From Heliocybe sulcata (lineage: Eukaryota > Basidiomycota > Agaricomycetes > Gloeophyllales > Gloeophyllaceae): 64,000 nt of DNA. The notes below the pieces were generated by a model. That model worked only from the letters and a program-made list of their open reading frames with translations, had not been told where the DNA came from and did not search any database. How positions within the stretch are numbered: the first letter of the stretch is position 1; every line of letters starts with the position of its first letter. The position numbers and the translations under genes were made by a program. The stretch lies in the NCBI GenBank assembly GCA_004369045.1, contig ML213504.1, positions 1,846,894 to 1,910,893 on the forward strand, in the 5' to 3' direction. This document shows positions 57,502-64,000 of the stretch, in pieces.

Positions 57502-59247
57502 TCAACAGTCGTCACAATTTTTATCTCCGTACCACACTTCCTCGCGCACTGGGGTGACATCCTCTTTGGTGTCGCTTGTCCCCGCGTGCGCAATCTGATT
57601 TGGTCCGATGCGCTTATGTCCCCAGTACATTTTGGGATGCCATTCATCAACCAGGTCCACTAATGTCTGCAGGTGACCGAAGGCGGTAGGTTGCGGACTC
57701 TTGTGTCTGATGTGGCGAGAACCAATACTGACTACGATAACGATGAATAATCCCAATGAACAAAGACCCAGCGCCCGATAAAGATGTCAAACGATATGTC
57801 AAACGATATCGTTGTGAAGCCGCGGTAGAGTACTCACATATTTTGGTCTGAGTAGAAGTCCAGCATCGGCATCCAAGCTTAGCGCCATCCCGAAAAACCA
57901 GTGTAATGTTGGTTCAGCAATATGGACTGTGATAGTCTGCCAATTCGCAAACAAGGTCTTCAAAGGACCAGGAGACTCGTCTGAGCCGCGCTCTGATGCC
58001 GCCTCCTTCCACCAATTTTCATCGCGAGTAAGGCTGGTAAGCGTGTTGGACATGGTGAAGCCCGCAGTGAGTATGCATCCCTGCATGGCGACTATGACCA
58101 TCAATGCCGAGAGTAAACCGGAGATGGACGCCTCATTTGTCCACCTGATCTGCATGGCACCCAACGTAGCCCCTCCAGTGCGAGATGCCATGACGGCCAC
58201 GAGGAGACCGGACAAGTAGTAGCCAGTGCCCACGAAAAACCAGGGGGAAAAGACGAATGTCCCAATCTGCGGGTGCCGTTCCCACCCGGAATGTCGGATT
58301 AGTTTTGGTTTCAGAGGCCTCCGAATATGTTCGCCCGCTACGGAATGCATACATCGTCCTCTGCGCTTCTTCAGCACTCCTGCCTCGACCATTGTCCGGG
58401 CAGTAGCTAGAGGCGACTGGCTCCAGATAGGCACGGTGGTCGTGAGAAGACCTATTGTCCCGATGATGACCTGCAACAAAATAGCCGTGCCTAACACGAA
58501 TGGCGGTAGGGAGGATATGACAGCAGTGGACTGCTCGTTCGCGCCCTCTTCCGCGTCAGCTAAGAGCATCATGGAGCTGGCAGCGTACGTCACTACTAGA
58601 CAAGATGCCATGGTAGCGTTGGCGAATATGCCATTGGCTGAATACCATCTGCGGGAGGCTTGCAGGAAACGAAGGTTCGAGTTGTACTGCAAGCGAGGCC
58701 CGCCTAACCTGTCCGTCTCGGCGGCTAGTGTCCACCTCAGAGTGGTCTCATGAGCGGAACCAGCGGACCATACGGCAAGCTTAACGAAGGCGAGGTTAAG
58801 GCAGAGAAGCAGAAGCTCTCGCATGAATGGAAACGGCAGGTGGAGTCGGAGGTTTCCATTACATTGGTCGACGTATCCTCCCCATGCAAGAAGAGAATGC
58901 GGTGGCTTAAGGGTTGCAACCCCGAGTGATATGCAAGCGACTCCAAAGAGGCCGCTGATGACCAAGCCCGCAACAGAGATGATACGGGTTAATGGGAAGT
59001 TTGAACACGGTTTGAAAAGCGCTCTGCCGCCGGCCAGCTCCATTGTATCCATCTGATCGTCCATGGACGAGCTACAATAAAGAGATTCGGTTTGTACGGC
59101 CATGTCAACCGTTTCTCGTTCATCAGGCAGTCCTAGAATCGCCTGCAACTCAGCGCTCGTCGAGAATCTCGAACCTAGGGACTTGAATCTCGGACCTAGG
59201 GACTTACGGACTTTGCTGGACATCTTGAAGATGGAGGTGCTCTCCAT
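57502..59247 (-). CDS. Multi-pass membrane protein of unknown function, copy 2
   Basis: A paralogue of the gene at 40329-41998, on the opposite strand. The large exon from 59247 (or another ATG at 59322 or 59223) to about 57834 matches it block by block: RELLLLCLNLAFVKLAVW, SAHETTLRWTLAAETD, SNLRFLQASRRWYSANG, PIWSQSPLATARTMVEAG and HIAEPTLHWFFGMAL. The last exon (to 57502) encodes the same tail, FGHLQTLVDLVDEWHPKMYW then GHK. The intron between them starts GTGAGT at about 57836, but no AG lies where the acceptor should be; instead there is a 12-bp tandem repeat. The final junction is therefore unresolved. An N-terminal 7-residue repeat (SLGPRFK, SLGSRFS) comes from a 21-bp duplication. Function unknown; at least six membrane spans. 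Confidence 0.78.
59163..59204 (+). repeat. 21-bp tandem duplication in coding sequence
   Basis: Two 21-bp units (59163-59183, 59184-59204) differ at one base. They add a second seven-residue unit to the N-terminus of membrane-protein copy 2 without breaking the frame. Copy 1 lacks this segment. Confidence 0.85.
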
Positions 59248-60281
59248 AAGCCCAACGAGAAGGGATTTATAGGGCCAGAAACGCAGGTTCACTGAACATC
59301 TCTGTTGCGACTCTGGAGGCATATTGTCTTTGAGGCACTGCTGGTATCCCTAGGCAGTTACTTCGGATGCGAGTAGATGCTGGATTCCGATGTCTCTTTT
59401 GTTACAGCCTGAAGAGGAACACGGACGCGCGCGGGACATGAGTGCAGCAAGCGGTCTCATGGTACCGGATGCGGAGCCCGTGCTTATGACAGACTTTTCC
59501 CCTTGACGGTCTGTCTTCCCAGCTCGAGCGTCGTGAAGCCCAACTAGGAAGTAATCCATGATACTTCGAGTCTGGACTCAAGCGCGGATATTCCACATTT
59601 CATCCACGCAGGCCAGTAGTCTGGTACGGCTTGACAGAATGAATCAAGTGATTATAACAGCCTTAGTCGACCAGAATACTGATCCGGGACCATGTGAGGC
59701 AAGTATCAGTGATGCCCGTGATGTCGACGAGCCCTGTGGTCGACATTAGGAGGCTGGGGTCGGAAGATCATCGTTCGTGATGGAGGATGGAGGAACCGTG
59801 AAGTTTTCGAACAGCAGAAGATTGCAACAGGCGAAAATGTTGTAGAGTGTATAGGCAAAGGCATGGCAGATCCAGGCTGAATATCCCATCCACGAAGTTG
59901 TCAGGAAGGAGCAGTTACCTGTGGCTATGCGCCTAAGTGCAGGTCTCTCTTGATATTGCCTTCGAGTCTTCTGATGCTCATGTCCAACCTAAGTCGGGCT
60001 GCCTTTGGCCAACTATCGAATCAGAGGCGTTGAGAAGACCGGCTACAACAGAGTCGATGATCTGATATATGCCTCGGGCTTGCAGAATTACAGCTCTGTA
60101 GACCTAGTAAGGCTTGCAGACATGGAAGTCAGACGAAGTACTTGCGAAGTACTGTGCTTTAAGTTGCTCTCCAAGTGAGGGATTGGCTGAGGCATTGCGT
60201 GTGGCATCCACGTGGTCTCAGATTCGATCGGTTAGATTGCACTTCTGATTCAGAGTCGACCCTGCCTCTCACCTTAACGCG
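59248..60281. other. Intergenic region between membrane-protein copy 2 and CTU1
   Basis: About 1 kb between divergent genes. It may include up to 75 bp of extra coding sequence if copy 2 starts at 59322. Other frames (for example 59350-59559, minus) show no family character. Promoters of both genes should lie here. Confidence 0.4.
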
Positions 60282-61762
60282 ATGCCCCGTCTCTGTGCCC
60301 TATGTTCTACCCAGCGACCCATACTAAAACGACCTAAAACTGGCCAGCAAATATGCAAAGACTGTTTCTTCTATGTCTTCGAGACCGAGGTGCACAACAC
60401 GATCTTGGAGGCTAAGCTCTTCCAGCCGGGGGACAGGGTAGCCATAGGCGCATCCGGCGGAAAGGGTCAGTGGTAGTTCAGGGATCCAAGTCATGGTGGA
60501 AAGGAATGCGGTTGACCGACTTAGATTCTACCGTTTTGGCGCACGTTATGAAGACGCTGAACGACAGATATGATTATGGCCTTGAGCTATTTCTCTTGTC
60601 GATAGATGAGGGTATTACTGGGTATCGGGATGATTCACTGGAGGTACGAGATTACATGCGGTTATGCTGACGCGCATTTCTCACCTGCACTTCCGTACTG
60701 GATAGACGGTGAAGCAGAACCAGAAAGAATACAACCTTCCCCTCAAGATTCTCTCTTACAATGAATTTTACGGCTGGACCATGGACTCCATCGTGGAAGA
60801 AGTAGGACGCAGGAACAACTGCACATTCTGTGGGGTGTTCCGGAGGCAAGCATTGGATCGCGGTGCTGCCATGTTAGGTGTCGATCACATTGTTACCGGC
60901 CATAACGCGGATGATGTCGCAGAGACGGTCTTGATGAACAGTAAGTCCTGAAATACTCTGGTCCTTTGAAGAGGTCGCTGATTTACTGCGCTCACTCTTG
61001 TACAATAGTCATGCGAGGTGATATAGCAAGGCTCGGTCGGTGCACCGCCATTTGTACCCAAGGCGAAGATACAATCAAACGATCCAAGCCGTTCAAATAC
61101 ACGTACGAGAAGGAAATTGTCATGTACGCCTCCCCATCCCCTTCCCTCATACCTGACTTACCATTGTACTTGGCAGGTACGCGTACTTCAAGCGGCTCAC
61201 CTACTTCTCCACCGAGTGTATCTACTCCCCGGACGCCTACCGCGGGCACGCTCGCTCTTTCCTCAAAATGCTCGAAGCTGCACGACCCAGCGCGATCATC
61301 GATATCATATACTCCGGGGAAGCGTGCGAGGTGGGCGAGGAGGCTACGAAGGAGCTGAAAGAACGAAGTGCGTGCAGTTGCCTCGTGCCATTTTCTGACT
61401 TTGCTGAATTAAGCCTCCCCGCCTGCGTCCAGAGACGTGCAAGAGGTGCGGCTACATTGCGTCTAATGACCTGTGTAAGGCGTGTACTCTGCTTGAGGGA
61501 TTGGAGCGTGGGATGGGCAATGCTGGGATCGTCAGTTCATTGTACTCTCGGCTCTCGGCGTATCTCACTCATGTTGTTGTTGCAGACGGACCGAGGTCGG
61601 AAGCAGCTGGAAGCCTCTGGCCCAACGCCCGACGGTCTGCGCACCATACCCTTCTTCCAGATGAACGCAAGTACGCCTACCGACGCAACATCATCCGTTA
61701 CGACTTCGGGTCAAGGATCTGGCGCCCGAATATCTCCTGTTGTTGATGTATCGGCGGGCTGA
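60282..61762 (+). CDS. CTU1/NCS6: Cytoplasmic tRNA 2-thiolation protein 1
   Basis: Ncs6/Ctu1 adenylates and thiolates the wobble uridine 34 of cytosolic tRNAs (Lys, Glu, Gln), taking sulfur from Urm1. Exons 60282-60465, 60525-60643, 60706-60940, 61009-61123, 61177-61369, 61414-61530 and 61586-61762 give 379 residues. An N-terminal zinc site (CALC...CKDC) precedes the PP-loop [15 protein letters not shown], assembled across intron 1. [18 protein letters not shown] and [13 protein letters not shown] are conserved, as is the C-terminal zinc pair [16 protein letters not shown]. Intron 5 is odd: with a GT donor at 61368 the next exon meets a stop, while a GC donor at 61370 gives [18 protein letters not shown] in frame. 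The C-terminal ~30 residues are Ser/Thr-rich and unconserved. The protein is cytosolic. Confidence 0.94.
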
Positions 61763-62395
61763 TTGTTAAGTGATCCAGGTTTGCCTTCACTTTGTATTTC
61801 GAGTCTTTGTTTTGATGCTCCTGTGTATCGCTAGAATTTGTATCTGCTACTTACTCCTTGACTTTCTCTCGAAGAATCTCATCTTCCCGAATCTCTCGAA
61901 TACCGATCTCCGGGACGGTGAAGACTCACACAATCCAACTGTGCAGTGCCCGACATCAGATAGAGATGCTACAGAGTACACGCAGCAAGGCGCAAGACCT
62001 AGAGCGAGCAGAGGACTGGTAGAGCTCCAGCCACAGAATATTTGATCTCGCGTCAAATCCTTATATGGTATGTTGCACTTGATACGGGGACGCCGTCTAA
62101 GAAAGGCCAAAGACCCACTTCTGCCAGCGCTATCCGTAGAGTTAAATAGCCCAGTAGCAGCGAGCTAAGGGATTCAATCAAACAGCACTTGAGGATGTAA
62201 GAGAACGTGTGCGGTACTCTATGCGGCTGCCACTCGAGTCGAGCTCATGCATGTACCGGCTGCACGTACGCATGTGAAAATGATCAGCCAATAGGGATGC
62301 AGATAGTAACGGACGCAATCTATTAACCGATACCCCGCATCCGAGTCCTGTAACGTTACCTCCGTGCTTATACTTGCACTGAACTTCCTGGCGCC
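61763..62395. other. CTU1-acyl-CoA dehydrogenase intergenic region
   Basis: This 633-bp region should hold the CTU1 3' end and the promoter of the next gene. A frame at 61770-62045 is hydrophobic at its start but has no known relatives I recognise. No other feature is seen. Confidence 0.4.
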
Positions 62396-64000
62396 ATGAG
62401 CTCTCCTAAGGCCTTGAAGACATTTACTCTAGAGGATGTTGCGAAGGTATGCTGGTATCCGTGAGGCTGGCTGTCTGAAATTCGATCCAGCGTTGTCCGG
62501 TATTAGCATAACAAGGAGGGCGATCTCGTAAGTCGAGTGTATCGGTGTATAAGAGGCATGACTGAATAGCAATGACATCGCAGTGGATTGTGATTGATTC
62601 GAAAGTCTATGATGTCTCGAGATTTGCGAACCTTCACCCAGGAGGAACCTCCGTCTTCTACGTCCCTTCCGTCGGTGAGCGCTTCCGCACTGGACTCTCC
62701 TCCTCCATCGCGCACTGATACTTGATATGTGCAGCTGGTCAAGACGCAACTCAAGTCTTCTTCGGTCTTCATCGCCACGAGGTCCTCCTACGCCCTCAAT
62801 ACGCTCGCCTGCAGATTGGCACCATCTCTGGGCAGGAGGAGGTCATCAAGCCTCTGAAGGCAGGCGAGCTGTCCCAGGTCCCGTACGCTGAGCCGACATG
62901 GCTGGCGAAGGGCTTCTACAGCCCATATTATACGGACAGTCATAAGAAGTTCCAGCAGGCGGTGCGGAAGCTCTTTGTGGATGTCGTACAGCCGGATGCG
63001 CTTCGCTGTGAAGAGAATGGGAAAAGGATCAGTCAGGAGGTCGTGGATCAGCTCGCGTATGTGTCTTTTCTCTTGTACAAGTGTTCGTATGCGACTAAGC
63101 GACTAACGTACCCGCGCTTAGGGCAAATAATATTATTGCGATGCGGTTAGGGCCCGGGAAGCATCTTAAGGGCCGTTCATTAATGGGAGGGGTCATCACA
63201 TCGGAGGAGTACGACTACTTCCACGAGGTATACCTTTTGTGAAGCGCATTATTTATCTATTCCAGTTACTTACTGCTCTGCCTTCTGTAGCTTATCATTA
63301 ACCTCGAAATCGGCCGTCTGGGCACGAGAGGATATGTCGATGGTCTGCTGGCAGGCATTGTCATTGGCCTTCCGCCTGTTCTGAATTACGGGTCTCCGGA
63401 GCTACAGGCGGCTGTTGTTCCTGATGTGTTTGCCGGGAAGAAGTTCGTTGCACTGGCGATCAGCGAAGCGTTCGCTGGAAGTGATGTTGCTGGCCTGCAG
63501 ACGACTGCCGTCAAAGACGGTGATCACTGGGTGATCTCCGGAACAAAGAAGTGAGTGCTACATTTATACCGCAGTCGACCTTAGTGATAACGTATATCCA
63601 GATGGATTACAAACGGTGTATTCGCTGACTACTTCACGACAGGCTGCAAAACGGAGGTCAGCATGTCAGCATGGCGTGTATTGAACCATCTGACATCCTC
63701 TTGTAGAACGGCTTCACTGTAATTCTGATCCCGCGAGGGGAAGGTGTTGAGACGAAACCTATCAAGACATCATACTCATCGACAGCCGGAACGGCGTATG
63801 TAACATTCGACAGGGTCCGCGTCCCAATCGGCAACACTCTCGGCAAGGTCGGCGGAGGCCTCGCAGTGATCCTTAGCAACTTCAACCACGAGCGATGGAT
63901 GGTAACCACCACCAGCGTGGGTGCTCAGCGGATGATTCTCGAGGAGTGCCTAAAGTCCGTTTCTCGCCTGGATGCCTGGATCCATAGGGCACCTAACCAA
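62396..64000 (+). CDS. Cytochrome b5-acyl-CoA dehydrogenase fusion, 3' end outside window
   Basis: The protein joins an N-terminal cytochrome b5 haem domain to an acyl-CoA dehydrogenase (FAD-dependent, alpha-beta desaturation of acyl-CoA); this architecture is common in fungi. Exons begin 62396-62446, 62507-62527, 62584-62674 and 62735 onward, with further introns near 63058-63121, 63229-63290, 63551-63602 and 63655-63706. The b5 part shows MSSPKALKTFTLEDVAK, HNKEGDL, then WIVIDSKVYDVSRFANLHPG with the haem-binding HPGG and a second His in FGLHRHE. The dehydrogenase part shows IGRLGTRGYVDGLLAGIVIG, ALAISEAFAGSDVAGLQTTA, WVISGTKKWITNGVFADYF and VGGGLAVILSNFNHERWM. Exon 2 is only 21 nt. Location could be mitochondrial or peroxisomal; no clear targeting signal is seen at the N-terminus. 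Confidence 0.94.

Overview
The window reads as nuclear DNA of a filamentous basidiomycete, most likely an agaricomycete and perhaps a polypore. The signs are dense genes with many short introns (mostly 49-75 nt), conserved eukaryotic housekeeping proteins, decayed F-box genes and fungus-restricted families. The species assignment is inference. I found no rRNA, tRNA, CRISPR array or convincing transposon. Most exon joins below were checked by codon phase; none has transcript support.

Layout. 1-5.3 kb: HBS1 (minus, cut by the left edge), divergent from mitochondrial SSB RIM1, then a UPF0303 haem-degrading-like gene. 5.3-11.3 kb: a loose accessory stretch with an F-box pseudogene, an F-box relic, a diverged direct repeat and two paralogous small proteins of LRAT/NlpC-like pattern. 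11.3-31.4 kb: dense conserved genes, namely PEX12, PHO81, an ABC half-transporter (minus), GTP cyclohydrolase I, THO2 (7.4 kb, minus) and an Atf1-like bZIP factor (minus). 31.4-35.3 kb: almost 4 kb without a supportable gene. 35.3-39 kb: tRNA adenosine deaminase TAD1 and glycerophosphocholine acyltransferase GPC1. 40.3-42 kb and 57.5-59.3 kb: two oppositely oriented paralogues of an unnamed multi-pass membrane protein. Between and after them lie EAF, a secreted ferritin-like protein, a serine carboxypeptidase, NOP58, ERG27, a GH20 hexosaminidase, CTU1/NCS6 and a cytochrome b5-acyl-CoA dehydrogenase fusion that runs off the right edge.

There is no single pathway cluster. Themes are RNA metabolism (HBS1, THO2, TAD1, NOP58, CTU1, EAF), phosphate and lipid metabolism (PHO81, GPC1, ERG27, acyl-CoA dehydrogenase) and secreted hydrolases (carbox­ypeptidase, hexosaminidase).

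The most unusual signal is splicing. Reading-frame logic calls for GC-AG introns in EAF, CTU1 and twice in the ABC transporter, possibly one in PHO81, and an apparent AT-AC intron beside the catalytic histidine of the carboxypeptidase. An 18-nt exon encodes the heart of the ABC transporter P-loop, and a 16-nt exon is predicted in GTP cyclohydrolase. Second in interest are the LRAT-like small-protein pair and the paired membrane-protein family.
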